From Anaerolineales bacterium (GTDB lineage Bacteria; Chloroflexota; Anaerolineae; Anaerolineales; Villigracilaceae): DNA of 64,000 nt. Under the pieces are notes generated by a model that worked only from the letters and a program-made list of their open reading frames with translations, did not search any database and was not told the origin of the DNA. The translations under genes and the position numbers were made by a program. Shown piece after piece: positions 8,164 to 16,208 of the stretch. Each line of letters begins with the position of its first letter. The stretch's first letter is position 1. The DNA lies in NCBI GenBank assembly GCA_014860745.1, contig JACZJC010000064.1, positions 124,001 to 188,000 on the forward strand. The letters run 5' to 3'.

Positions 8164-9018
8164 TCACCCAAACACTGCGATGACCATCACCCCGGCAAAC
8201 ACAATCGCGGACCCAACCACCCTTATCCCGCCCATTTCCTCCTTTAAGAACCTCCAACCGAGGAAGGCCCCAATCACTGCGCTTACTTCACGTATCGCGC
8301 CCGAATAACTGAGCGGCGCGAAAGTATAAGCAAATAAGGCCAGCATATAGGCCACCAACCCCAGCACACCGCCCAGCAGCAAATACCCGCGCTTTTTATT
8401 CCACATATCCGCAAAGTGACCCCAGCCATACCTGCGGGTGAGATAGGGCGTCGTCACGAACGGGACCATCACAAACATGGACAATCCGTACGGCAGGGCG
8501 GGTCCGTTTTTGACGGCGGTCCCGTCAATGAAGGTGTAAATCGAGATGATCAATGCCACAGACAAAGCCGTGAGAATGCCCCTTAAGTGCGGCTTTTCGC
8601 TTTTGTTCTGCAAAAGAGTCGTCGCCCCCGTCACGATGATGCCGCCCGTAATCATGGCAAGTCCCAGATATCCGGCTGCCGTCAACTGCTCGCGTAAAAA
8701 TATCGCTGACCACAGCACCAACAGGGCGGGCGCTGCCCCGCGCGCAATGGGGTAGACCAGCGAAAAATCATGGTCGCTGTATGCGATGCAAAGCAGAATG
8801 AAGTAGATCGCTTCCAGGATCATGCTGATCACCGCGAACAGCCACATCTCTTTTGGGGGCAGCCCCGTGAAGAAAATAAATACCAGCGAGAAAATCCCAC
8901 TTAATATCACCTGCCAGCCCATGGCAATATATTTTTCATCCGCGCTTTTCAGCAGGAGATTCCACAGCGCGTGCATGGATGCGGACAGGAAAAGCAATAC
9001 AAGGGCAAGAATTGGCAT
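8164..9018 (-). CDS. EamA/DMT-superfamily transporter
   Basis: 284 aa with about ten hydrophobic helices arranged as two EamA repeats; each repeat has the family-like pattern of a helix start near MHALWNLLLKSA and, at the ends, FLREQLTAAGYLGLAMITGG and FLKEEMGGIRVVGSAIVFAG. The EamA family exports metabolites or amino acids, or imports small solutes, across the cytoplasmic membrane; the substrate cannot be read from sequence. The stop lies 267 bases upstream of the aminotransferase gene on the same strand, with a terminator between, so the two are probably separate or attenuated units. Confidence 0.85.
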   Translation of the reverse strand: MPILALVLLFLSASMHALWNLLLKSADEKYIAMGWQVILSGIFSLVFIFFTGLPPKEMWLFAVISMILEAIYFILLCIAYSDHDFSLVYPIARGAAPALLVLWSAIFLREQLTAAGYLGLAMITGGIIVTGATTLLQNKSEKPHLRGILTALSVALIISIYTFIDGTAVKNGPALPYGLSMFVMVPFVTTPYLTRRYGWGHFADMWNKKRGYLLLGGVLGLVAYMLALFAYTFAPLSYSGAIREVSAVIGAFLGWRFLKEEMGGIRVVGSAIVFAGVMVIAVFG

Positions 9019-9054
9019 GAATTTACCTATGAAAATTTAGTGCGACGCACTCTT

Positions 9055-9918
9055 TCAGCTAAAAAACTGGATCAATCGTTTATTCACTTCATCCGCTTCA
9101 TCGTGCTGGACCCAGTGGGTGGCCTTCTCGAAGATGACCGCCTCGCCCACCTCGCACAATTTCATGGACGGTTCCACCATTTCATGGCTGAGCGCCGCAT
9201 CCTGTTTGCCCCACAACATCAATACCGGGACCTTCACCCGCCGTGCAGGAAGCTTTCTTTGAAACACATATTTGAAACTGCGCCGCACGATGGCGCGGTA
9301 CCAGTTGAGCATCCCTGTCAACGCGCCGGGCTGAGCCCAGGCTTTTTTATATTCCGCAAAATCGACGGCGGAAAACGTGCTTTTTCGCCCTGAACCAGCC
9401 AGCATCCGCTTCATGTTGCGGAAATCATCCCTGGCCAAAATCCACTCCACGAACCAGGGGATCTGAAAGAAGAAAACATACCAGGATTTTTTTCGCTGTT
9501 CGCGGTTTCCGAGAATATACCGCGTTATCACGTCCGGGTGGGGCACATTCAATATCGCAAGTTTTTTCAACCGCTGCGGGTAATTCAATGCAATCGTCCA
9601 TGCAACCACCGCCCCCCAATCATGTCCCGCAAGCAGAGCCTTCTCGACTCCAAAATGATCGATTAGCCCCATGATATCTTTTGCAAGATTATCGACATCG
9701 TATGACGAAACCTGTCTCGGTTTATCGGAAAGGTTATACCCGCGCTGGTCCGGCACAATGACGTGGAATCCCGCCCCCACCAGGGCTGGGATTTGTTTCC
9801 GCCACCCGTAATGGAATTCCGGAAAACCATGCAACAAGATGACCGACGGTCCGTTTTTTGGTCCGTCGGTCAATACGTGCAACTTTATATGATTTGTTTC
9901 CACAAACTGTCTTTGCAT
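9055..9918 (-). CDS. Alpha/beta hydrolase, epoxide-hydrolase-like
   Basis: 287 aa. Alpha/beta-hydrolase of the epoxide hydrolase / haloalkane dehalogenase branch. HGFPEFHYGWR (residues 30-40) supplies the oxyanion-hole HGxP. AGHDWGAVVAW carries the nucleophile Asp100, and ATHWVQHDE carries the catalytic His268, with an Asp near 241 (GKQDAAL). An aspartate nucleophile rather than serine argues for epoxide or halide chemistry and against an ordinary esterase. Cytoplasmic; no signal peptide. It lies 36 bases before the EamA transporter on the same strand and may share its transcript. Confidence 0.85.
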   Translation of the reverse strand: MQRQFVETNHIKLHVLTDGPKNGPSVILLHGFPEFHYGWRKQIPALVGAGFHVIVPDQRGYNLSDKPRQVSSYDVDNLAKDIMGLIDHFGVEKALLAGHDWGAVVAWTIALNYPQRLKKLAILNVPHPDVITRYILGNREQRKKSWYVFFFQIPWFVEWILARDDFRNMKRMLAGSGRKSTFSAVDFAEYKKAWAQPGALTGMLNWYRAIVRRSFKYVFQRKLPARRVKVPVLMLWGKQDAALSHEMVEPSMKLCEVGEAVIFEKATHWVQHDEADEVNKRLIQFFS

Positions 9919-10005
9919 GCATGCGAGTATAACGGAAAAAACGTCATTGCGAAATTGAAAGGCCGAAAAAACGAAATTGAAAACCGCGGCAGCTCCGGTT
10001 CGTGC

Positions 10006-10011
10006 TACACT
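10006..10011 (+). promoter_or_regulatory. Possible extended -10 element for the riboswitch leader
   Basis: TGCTACACT gives an extended -10 (TG, one base, TACACT) about 15 bases before the first c-di-GMP aptamer. A well-placed -35 is not visible. The position fits a transcript that begins just before the aptamer. Confidence 0.35.
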
Positions 10012-10023
10012 AAAGTCGAAAAC

Positions 10024-10116
10024 AAATCCGATAAAGGCAAACCCGTCGAAAGACGGCGACGCAAAGCCACGGGTCTACCGTTGTGAAAACAACCAGGATC
10101 GCCAGGCCGCCGAAGA
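10024..10116 (+). promoter_or_regulatory. c-di-GMP-I (GEMM-I) riboswitch, first copy
   Basis: Contains the conserved series ATAAAGGCAAACC, a CGAAAG loop, CGACGCAAAGCCACGGGTCT, and the closing GCCAGGCCGCCGAA. These are the P2 loop, tetraloop receptor side and P3 elements of the GEMM-I aptamer. It is followed 25 bases later by an intrinsic terminator, so ligand binding probably controls termination. The second messenger c-di-GMP (or, for some variants, cGAMP) is the expected ligand. Confidence 0.9.
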
Positions 10117-10140
10117 CTCCATTCTGGATTCTCCCCTCCG

Positions 10141-10176
10141 CGGACCTGGTGCAATGCGCCGGGTCTGTTTTGTTTC
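10141..10176 (+). terminator. Intrinsic terminator after the first c-di-GMP riboswitch
   Basis: 12-bp stem (10141-10152 with 10156-10167, three G-U pairs) with a 3-nt loop, followed by TTTTGTTTC. It separates the two aptamers and makes the first one a likely transcriptional switch. Confidence 0.8.
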
Positions 10177-10195
10177 GAACATTAATAGTGGATCG

Positions 10196-10290
10196 TTCCG
10201 ATAAAGGCAAATCTGTCGAAAGGCAGGGACGCAAAACCTTGGGTCTAAAGCCGCACCCGCGCGGCCATGATTGCCAGGTCACCGAAGACG
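10196..10290 (+). promoter_or_regulatory. c-di-GMP-I (GEMM-I) riboswitch, second copy
   Basis: Same signature as the first copy: GATAAAGGCAAATCTG, CGAAAG, GGGACGCAAAACCTTGGGTCTAA and TTGCCAGGTCACCGAAG. It lies about 80 bases before the sortase-like gene and has no terminator after it, so it may act on translation or RNA stability. Its variable arm (GCCGC/GCGGC) is unlike the first copy, so the pair does not look like a very recent duplication. Confidence 0.9.
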
Positions 10291-10369
10291 AGCCTCCCTG
10301 ATTCCACCGCCCTTCCCAAAAATTAAGCGCAAAAGAATCTGGATGCTCTTCTGATGAAGGAATATTTTC

Positions 10370-11002
10370 ATGGCATCCAGAATTCGACTTGTACGACCGA
10401 AAACAAAATTATTTTCAATCACGCTGCTATTTGTCCTTGCCTACGCACTGACCCTGCCGGCACGAGCCTTTGCAATGGAGGCTTTAAGCCTGCCTTCATT
10501 TATTGAAAGTGTTCAGGATGGCGACCCCAATGCCTTGCGCGGTGTTTATGTGGAAGGCCGGATCGCGTTCCCAATCGTTCAGCAGCCGCATGAAAATCCC
10601 GGGTATGTATCCAGTGAAGATTCAGTCGTCACGCAGTTCAGCATGGCATCTGAAGTGGGAAACCTCGGTCTGCTGGCGCACAACCATCTGGCAGGCGCCA
10701 CATTTTCACAGTTACAACCCGGCGACACCATCATCCTTATTTATGGCGATGGCCGCACTCAGGGCTTTGTGGTGGAAAATCTCCTTCAATATAAAGCGAC
10801 CGATCCCCTCAGTCCCTACAGCTACTTCAAAGACCTTGCCACGGAAGAAACGCTCAGCGCCCTCGACCTCTTCAACAAAGTTTATCGCGGCGACTATCAC
10901 CTCACCCTGCAAACCTGCATCGAAAACGAAGGCAATCTCAGCTGGGGCAGGCTCTTCATTATCGCCAGACCGATCAGCAACAAGAACGCAAACAACCTCT
11001 GA
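10370..11002 (+). CDS. Secreted sortase-like cysteine transpeptidase under c-di-GMP control
   Basis: 210 aa. The N-terminus has an Arg/Lys-rich start and a hydrophobic segment (about 14-36) ending near ARAFA, so it is secreted or membrane-tethered. The body resembles a sortase beta-barrel: LLAHNHLAG supplies the catalytic His104, FSQLQPGDTIIL matches the strand after it, HLTLQTC gives the TLxTC box with Cys183, and WGRLFIIARP supplies Arg194. Sortases cleave an LPXTG-like signal and join the protein to the envelope. The ATG follows AAGGAA. Two c-di-GMP-I riboswitches in the leader tie it to the motile/sessile switch. No LPXTG substrate gene is next to it; the nearest candidate is the giant surface protein at 32 kb. 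The catalytic triad is read by eye, and the family assignment is fairly sure. Confidence 0.78.
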   Translation: MASRIRLVRPKTKLFSITLLFVLAYALTLPARAFAMEALSLPSFIESVQDGDPNALRGVYVEGRIAFPIVQQPHENPGYVSSEDSVVTQFSMASEVGNLGLLAHNHLAGATFSQLQPGDTIILIYGDGRTQGFVVENLLQYKATDPLSPYSYFKDLATEETLSALDLFNKVYRGDYHLTLQTCIENEGNLSWGRLFIIARPISNKNANNL

Positions 11003-11059
11003 TCATACAGACCCAAGGGTCTTTTCGGCACGAGAGATGTTTGGGGATAAAATAGACAC

Positions 11060-12298
11060 ATGTCCTCGCTTGCAGACAAACTGAAATCCCTCGGCGTAAA
11101 GACGGGGAGCTCGCTTCCCCCTACGGGGACGGTGCCGACTCCGACGAAAACTGTCAGCCACACCATTGACTCGGTCGTGGCTGGGACATTTGTCCACACC
11201 CCCCGCGGCGAGGCCTTCGTCACCGAGCAGGCCTTTGACAGGGATTATCTGCACGGAAACATTTCCCCCTATTCTGACTTTCCTCTTTCATTGATATCGC
11301 AATGGGCGAACGATACGCGCATCACCAGCCTGCCCATTTCCAAATTCGCCTTTCTGGATACCGAAACCTCCGGCGTTTCCGGCGGCACGGGAACCTATGC
11401 CTTTCTGGTTGGCGCAGCGCGGTTTGTTGATGATAAATTTGTTTTACAGCAATTCTTCCTGCGCGACCCATCCGAAGAACCCGCCATGCTCGAAGCGTTG
11501 ATCAATTTTCTTGCGCCCTGCGAGGGCCTGGTCACTTTCAACGGTAAAGCCTTCGATGCCCCATTACTTGTCACCCGTTATTCACTGCATCGCATTCCTG
11601 TCCCCTTCAAAGGATATGTTCATCTTGACCTCTTGCCTTTGGCAAGGCGCTTGTGGCGGGACAGGCTCCCCTCACGCGCCTTGAAATATCTCGAAGAGCA
11701 TGTGCTTGGTTTCACCCGCACATCCGAAGAAGTGCCCGGCTACGAAATTCCCTGGCTGTATTTCGATTATCTCCGCAGTGGGGATGCGCGTCCGCTGGGT
11801 GGTGTGTTCTACCACAACGCCATGGACGTGGTGGCGATGGCCGCCCTGCTGGGTCACGTCAGTGAATTGCTCGATGACCCATACAATGGACGGGTGGAGC
11901 ATGGCCTCGATTTTATTGCGCTCGGTAAATTATTCGAAGACCTTGGCCATTGGGATGAAGCCGCCCGTCTGTTCGAGCGTGGACTCGAGCTTGGGTTGGA
12001 AGAGGCAGATTTCGGTATGGCGGTGAAGCGGTTGTCCATTTTGCAAAAGAAACGCGGGGATATGGATCAGGCCATTCGGTTGTGGGAGGACGCCGCGGGC
12101 AAAGGTCATGTCTATGCCTACATTGAGCTTGCGAAATATTATGAGCATAAAGTGCGCGATACGGCGGCTTCCATCCAGTGGACAGAATTGGCGCGCAGTG
12201 TAGTGGAAAGAGCGGACCTGCCCGTCTATATCCGCAAACACTGGCTGGGTGAAATCGACCATCGCCTTGCGCGGTTGAAACGGAAAGCGGGTTTATAA
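11060..12298 (+). CDS. YprB-like 3'-5' exonuclease (RNase H fold) with C-terminal TPR-like region
   Basis: 412 aa. DEDD-type ribonuclease-H-like nuclease of the YprB family. FAFLDTETSG gives the first motif (Asp100, Glu102), VTFNGKAFDAPLL the second acidic motif, and VFYHNAMDVVAMAALL the third with the last Asp; these bind two metal ions. The C-terminal about 130 residues (AARLFERGLELGL, QAIRLWEDAAGKG) are helical and TPR-like, as in other YprB proteins. It acts in the cytoplasm, probably on DNA or structured nucleic acid. The STAS gene follows with the ribosome binding site only 20 bases after the stop, so it may head the STAS/ferric-reductase operon. Confidence 0.85.
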   Translation: MSSLADKLKSLGVKTGSSLPPTGTVPTPTKTVSHTIDSVVAGTFVHTPRGEAFVTEQAFDRDYLHGNISPYSDFPLSLISQWANDTRITSLPISKFAFLDTETSGVSGGTGTYAFLVGAARFVDDKFVLQQFFLRDPSEEPAMLEALINFLAPCEGLVTFNGKAFDAPLLVTRYSLHRIPVPFKGYVHLDLLPLARRLWRDRLPSRALKYLEEHVLGFTRTSEEVPGYEIPWLYFDYLRSGDARPLGGVFYHNAMDVVAMAALLGHVSELLDDPYNGRVEHGLDFIALGKLFEDLGHWDEAARLFERGLELGLEEADFGMAVKRLSILQKKRGDMDQAIRLWEDAAGKGHVYAYIELAKYYEHKVRDTAASIQWTELARSVVERADLPVYIRKHWLGEIDHRLARLKRKAGL

Positions 12299-12328
12299 TT
12301 GGGCATTACTCAACAGGAGGAGTACGCC

Positions 12329-12733
12329 ATGCAAATTGAGGTTTTACAGGAACAGGGGCATGTGACTACGTTGAAAATAACAGGTCAGTTGGATGGCCAG
12401 TCGTACCAGGACTTGATCATGAAGGCGCAGGAGGTGGTCGGCGGAGGCGTAAAGAATATTATTCTGGATATGGGCGAACTGACCTACATTTCCAGCGCGG
12501 GGCTGGTTTCGCTGCATGCCATTGCCATGTTGTTGAACGGTGAAAGTTCTCCCGACCCCGAGCAGGGCTGGTCGGCGCTTAAATCGATGGACCGCGGCCG
12601 TGAAGGCGGGCTGCAAAAGAATATCAAATTGCTAAACCCGCGCCCGGAGGTTGTGAGCGTGCTGGATATGGTCGGTTTTACCACCTTCTTCGAGATTTTC
12701 ACCGATAAGCAAAAAGCCATCGAATCTTTTTAG
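12329..12733 (+). CDS. STAS-domain protein (anti-sigma factor antagonist-like), first of a pair
   Basis: 134 aa. The start follows AGGAGGAG at the usual spacing. The STAS fold is shown by LKITGQLDGQSYQDLI, then IILDMGELTYISSAGLVSLH, the phospho-acceptor loop in its SSAG form (Ser55-Ser56). About 25 extra residues lie between the two later helices compared with SpoIIAA. Such proteins normally bind an anti-sigma kinase and are switched by serine phosphorylation. No kinase or phosphatase is adjacent; instead the next gene is a flavocytochrome-like reductase and a second STAS protein follows it. A link to redox or membrane-state signalling is inferred from this arrangement only. Confidence 0.83.
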   Translation: MQIEVLQEQGHVTTLKITGQLDGQSYQDLIMKAQEVVGGGVKNIILDMGELTYISSAGLVSLHAIAMLLNGESSPDPEQGWSALKSMDRGREGGLQKNIKLLNPRPEVVSVLDMVGFTTFFEIFTDKQKAIESF

Positions 12734-12750
12734 ACGCGAGTCCATCAAAG

Positions 12751-12773
12751 GCGATGCAGGTTGACTGCATCGC
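12751..12773 (+). other. Intergenic hairpin between STAS gene and reductase gene
   Basis: Perfect 9-bp stem GCGATGCAG / CTGCATCGC with a 5-nt loop and no T-run. It may be a processing or pausing site inside the operon rather than a terminator. Confidence 0.5.
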
Positions 12774-12808
12774 TATTGATTCCATTAATTGATGAAAGGT
12801 CCCTTGCA

Positions 12809-14086
12809 ATGAAAAGGAAAAACGCCGGCAATCTCGTTTTTATCCTGCTTGTTCTTCTCACTATTTTCATCTGGCTGATATTCCCGCCTGAGCGCGAGGG
12901 CGTTGAAAATTATGCCCGTTATCTTGCGGGCATGACGCTTGGTTCTCTGGTGCTCGTGCTGATGTCGTTCTCGTTGTTTCTTTCCACTCGTCCGCGCTGG
13001 GCAGAGCCTTATTTCGGCGGTCTGGATAAGATGTATCTGACTCACCGGCACACCTCCACTGCGGCATTTTTGATCCTGTTCGTGCATCTGCTCGTCGTGC
13101 CTTTGCATGTGTTCGATCTCGCGCTCGGTAATTACCTGGCGATCATTGCCTTTTCGGGCATCGTTTCCATCGTCCTGCCGACGCTTGCGCCGCGAATTCC
13201 CTTCCTGAACCGCATGACTGGCGAAACCTACGAAGGCTGGAAGAAACTGCATCGTTTCATCGGCATCTTTTTCATTCTTGGCTACCTGCACTCCATCACG
13301 GTCAATGCGCCCACCGCCAAAATTGCCATCAACTGGAACCAGGTCTTCGTATTCCTTGGAATCGGTTCCTATTTATACACGGAGCTACTTGGACGTTTCT
13401 TTAAAAAATACGTACCTTATACCGTGGAGGCTGTGAACCACCCGAACAGTTCCACCACCGAGGTTGTGCTGCGGCCGAAGAAGGATTCGATCACAAAGCA
13501 CCGCGCGGGACAGTTCCTGTTCGTGCGTTTCCTCGAAAAGGGATTGAATGAATCGCATCCTTTCACCATTTCCAGCGCGCCGAATGAGGATGGATTACGC
13601 CTGACCATTAAAGCCTGCGGTGATTTTACGCGCCGCTTATTTGCAAATCTGAAGGCGGGAACCGATGCAATCGTTGAAGGCGCGTATGGGATGTTCGATT
13701 ACAGAACAGGCGGGCCGAAGCAGATTTGGGTGGCGGGTGGCATCGGCATTACACCGTTCCTCTCGTTCATCCGCGACCTGAAAGACGACCTGAGCCATCA
13801 TGTGGATTTTTATTACACAGTGCGCCACAAGGATGAGGCTATATTTGTGGATGAGATCGAGAAAATTGTAACGAAATATCCCCGCCTCAAACCGTATATC
13901 CGTTTTTCCGCGGTGCACGGCTCGCTGACTGTGGACGACATCGTCAAGAACGCAGGCGGTGATATTCGGGGACATCATGTGTACATGTGCGGCCCGCTCC
14001 CGATGGTGCAGGCTTTTGAAAAGAAATTCGCGGAGGCCGGGGTTTCGCGGGAAAATATCCATTTCGAGGAATTCAATTTCAGGTAA
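12809..14086 (+). CDS. Ferric-reductase-like transmembrane flavocytochrome (NOX/FRE family)
   Basis: 425 aa. Six or so membrane helices form a ferric reductase domain with likely haem ligands spaced as in the family: His79 and His93 in one helix, His148 and His161 in the next (LHRFIGIFFILGYLH). After about residue 205 comes a ferredoxin-NADP reductase module: SHPFTISSAP binds FAD, WVAGGIGITPFLSF binds NAD(P)H, and YMCGPLPMV is the C-terminal nucleotide motif. It would move electrons from cytoplasmic NAD(P)H across the membrane to ferric iron, oxygen or another acceptor. The start at MKRKNAGN was chosen for its AAAGG site. It lies between two STAS genes, which is unusual. Confidence 0.88.
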   Translation: MKRKNAGNLVFILLVLLTIFIWLIFPPEREGVENYARYLAGMTLGSLVLVLMSFSLFLSTRPRWAEPYFGGLDKMYLTHRHTSTAAFLILFVHLLVVPLHVFDLALGNYLAIIAFSGIVSIVLPTLAPRIPFLNRMTGETYEGWKKLHRFIGIFFILGYLHSITVNAPTAKIAINWNQVFVFLGIGSYLYTELLGRFFKKYVPYTVEAVNHPNSSTTEVVLRPKKDSITKHRAGQFLFVRFLEKGLNESHPFTISSAPNEDGLRLTIKACGDFTRRLFANLKAGTDAIVEGAYGMFDYRTGGPKQIWVAGGIGITPFLSFIRDLKDDLSHHVDFYYTVRHKDEAIFVDEIEKIVTKYPRLKPYIRFSAVHGSLTVDDIVKNAGGDIRGHHVYMCGPLPMVQAFEKKFAEAGVSRENIHFEEFNFR

Positions 14087-14096
14087 GGAGAATATG

Positions 14097-14510
14097 ATGC
14101 AGATTTCCTTTTCCAAAGAACAAGGCAGCATCCCGGTGACTGTGATGCAATTGATGGGCGACATCGACTCATCCACCTACACCGATGTGATCGACAAGGC
14201 GCAGGAAGCCTACGATGAGGGGGCGCGGAACCTTCTGATCGATTTAAGCAGGGTTCCCTACGTAAGCAGCGCGGGGTTGATGTCTTTGCATGCGGTGGTG
14301 AAGATATTCTCCGGCCTTTCAGTGCAATCAAAGGATGGGGGCAGGCCTTCCTTCAAGGCCATCAACAGGGAGGAGGATGATGCTGCGCGCGCGCGCGTGA
14401 AACTGCTCAACCCTCAGCCTCCGGTTGAGCAGGTGTTGGAAATGGTCGGCCTTAAACTCTTCTTTGAAATCCATACCGACCAGGATACTGCGCTGAAGTC
14501 GTTCACGTAG
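14097..14510 (+). CDS. STAS-domain protein (anti-sigma factor antagonist-like), second of a pair
   Basis: 137 aa, clearly paralogous to the STAS protein at 12329 (same MQI start, same SSAG loop in LLIDLSRVPYVSSAGLMSLH, same VKLLNPQP and FFEI endings). ATGATG offers two starts; the second (14097) has the better spacing to AAGGAG. It starts 10 bases after the reductase stop, so the three genes almost certainly share a transcript. The two copies differ mostly in the central insert, which could give different partners. Partner kinase and sigma factor are not in the window. Confidence 0.83.
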   Translation: MQISFSKEQGSIPVTVMQLMGDIDSSTYTDVIDKAQEAYDEGARNLLIDLSRVPYVSSAGLMSLHAVVKIFSGLSVQSKDGGRPSFKAINREEDDAARARVKLLNPQPPVEQVLEMVGLKLFFEIHTDQDTALKSFT

Positions 14511-14592
14511 GTATGTTTTATTTGTGACATCTATGTAAGAATACTTCACACTTGTGCGTCTCTGAAACAGACCAAAATCACATGAGGAAAGA

Positions 14593-15063
14593 ATGTCTCG
14601 AAGAAAAAATACAAAAAGAAGCAGTCTCGGAACCCGCAGCGGATTTTCCACAATGTTGCGCCGCCCCGCGGTGCAGCTGGCAATGGTTTTGTTCGTTGCC
14701 TTTGTTGTCTATTTGATCGCATCGGCGGGCATTGGAGGCACCAGCAAACTAACCAGTCTAGTCAGTGTGGATGAAGCCTTTGAAATGTATCAAGGCGGAG
14801 CCTTTGTCCTTGATGTCCGCACCCAGGAAGAATGGGATGAGTACCATGCGCCGAATACAACCTTGATTCCTCTCGACCAATTGCCAGCGCGCATCAACGA
14901 AGTGCCGAAGGACAGGGAAATTCTCGTGGTCTGTCGTTCCGGGAACCGCAGCCAGGAAGGGCGCGATATTTTGCTGGCCGCAGGATATAACGCCACCAGT
15001 ATGACGGGCGGCTTGAAGGAATGGTATGGAAAAGGTTATCCCATCGAGGGGGCTCCCCAGTAA
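14593..15063 (+). CDS. Membrane-anchored rhodanese-domain protein
   Basis: 156 aa. A basic N-terminus (RRKNTKRSS) and one hydrophobic helix (about 29-47) anchor the protein. The rhodanese domain follows: FVLDVRTQEEWDEYHAPN, then ILVVCRSGNRSQEG with the active-site Cys in the CRSGNRS loop, then MTGGLKEWYGKGYPI. The domain probably lies outside the cytoplasm because positive charges precede the helix. It may carry persulfide or act in envelope redox chemistry. It follows the STAS operon by 82 bases and is closed by a strong terminator. Confidence 0.88.
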   Translation: MSRRKNTKRSSLGTRSGFSTMLRRPAVQLAMVLFVAFVVYLIASAGIGGTSKLTSLVSVDEAFEMYQGGAFVLDVRTQEEWDEYHAPNTTLIPLDQLPARINEVPKDREILVVCRSGNRSQEGRDILLAAGYNATSMTGGLKEWYGKGYPIEGAPQ

Positions 15064-15110
15064 AAACCGCAATAACGACTTCCGTCGTTGCAACCCATGC
15101 CTGTGTATCA

Positions 15111-15149
15111 AAAGACTCTAAAGATTTTTCTTTAGAGTCTTTCTTTTCA
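15111..15149 (+). terminator. Intrinsic terminator after the rhodanese gene
   Basis: 13-bp perfect stem AAAGACTCTAAAG / CTTTAGAGTCTTT with a T-rich 6-nt loop, followed by CTTTTC. It separates the STAS/rhodanese unit from the metal-transport operon. Confidence 0.85.
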
Positions 15150-15184
15150 GGCGGGCTTAATTCATTCATGGTTATAATCACTCC

Positions 15185-16201
15185 GTGGAAACTGCAACAA
15201 CGGCCAGCCGCCTGTCACGCAAATTGATTTTGCTCATCGCCCTGGGCATTCTGGCGATCGTTGCCGCCAGCATGATTCCTGCGGGATTCTTTGCCTGGCT
15301 GTGGGGCCGCTTAAACGTATTTGCCACGGTCTTTCTCGGAATCTTTGTGGAGGCGGTTCCGTATCTTTTACTCGGGACGCTTGCTTCCGGTCTGGTGGAA
15401 GTGTTCCTTGATCGCGACCAGATGAGCCGCTGGATCTCCGGCCGCCCGGTTGCAGCGGCAGTGAGTGGAGCATTCATGGGCATGATATTTCCCGTTTGTG
15501 AGTGCGGGGTGGTGCCATTGACTCGCAGGCTCTTTCATAAGGGACTTCCGCTTTCGGCGGGGATTTCCTTTTTGCTGGCTGCGCCGGTTCTGAATCCGAT
15601 TGTCATCTTGAGCACGGCGGCGGCGTTTGGCTGGGGACAGATGCTTTTTTGGCGGATGAGTCTCAGCTTGTTGATTGCCATCGTAACAGGACTCATTTTC
15701 TCGGTCGAAAAAGAGGCGGCGAATGTACTGCGTCCCGCTTTGACGCATTCCCATGAGCACGATCATGGCCATGTTGAAATCAATGATTCCTTCGTCGAAA
15801 AAATCCGCAAAGCCTTTTTGATCACCGCCGATGAATTCTTCGAAATGGGGCGTTACCTCGTCATGGGGTCGGTATTGGCGGCGGCTTTACAGACCTTCAT
15901 CCCGCAATCGGTTCTGCTGACTGTTGGCAGTGGACCTGTGCTCTCAGTGCTGGTAATGCTTGGCTTGGCGATTCTGCTTTCGATCTGTTCCACAGTGGAT
16001 GCGTTCGTTGCGTTGGGGTTTGTGGGCACGTTCAGTTTCGGCTCGGTGCTTTCCTTCCTTGTCTTTGGGCCGATGGTGGATATTAAAAGTGTGCTGATGT
16101 ATTTACAGGTTTTCAAACGGCGTTCTGTGTTTTATATCGTCGCCATTCCGTTTATGATGAGCCTGCTTTCCGGGTTGATCTTCAATTATTTGATGCCGTA
16201 G
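15185..16201 (+). CDS. DUF318 (COG0701) permease
   Basis: 338 aa from a GTG start. Multi-pass permease of the DUF318/ArsP-like family: FPVCECGVVPLTRRLFHKG is the hallmark CxCG motif in a membrane helix, repeated in part near SICSTVDAFVALGF. The central cytoplasmic loop is His-rich (HSHEHDHGHVE), consistent with a metal-linked role. In other bacteria this family sits next to a TIGR03943 protein, as it does here with only 7 bases between. Substrate unknown; relatives export organoarsenicals or are zinc-repressed. First gene of a four-gene operon. Confidence 0.87.
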   Translation: METATTASRLSRKLILLIALGILAIVAASMIPAGFFAWLWGRLNVFATVFLGIFVEAVPYLLLGTLASGLVEVFLDRDQMSRWISGRPVAAAVSGAFMGMIFPVCECGVVPLTRRLFHKGLPLSAGISFLLAAPVLNPIVILSTAAAFGWGQMLFWRMSLSLLIAIVTGLIFSVEKEAANVLRPALTHSHEHDHGHVEINDSFVEKIRKAFLITADEFFEMGRYLVMGSVLAAALQTFIPQSVLLTVGSGPVLSVLVMLGLAILLSICSTVDAFVALGFVGTFSFGSVLSFLVFGPMVDIKSVLMYLQVFKRRSVFYIVAIPFMMSLLSGLIFNYLMP

Positions 16202-16208
16202 GGATTTT

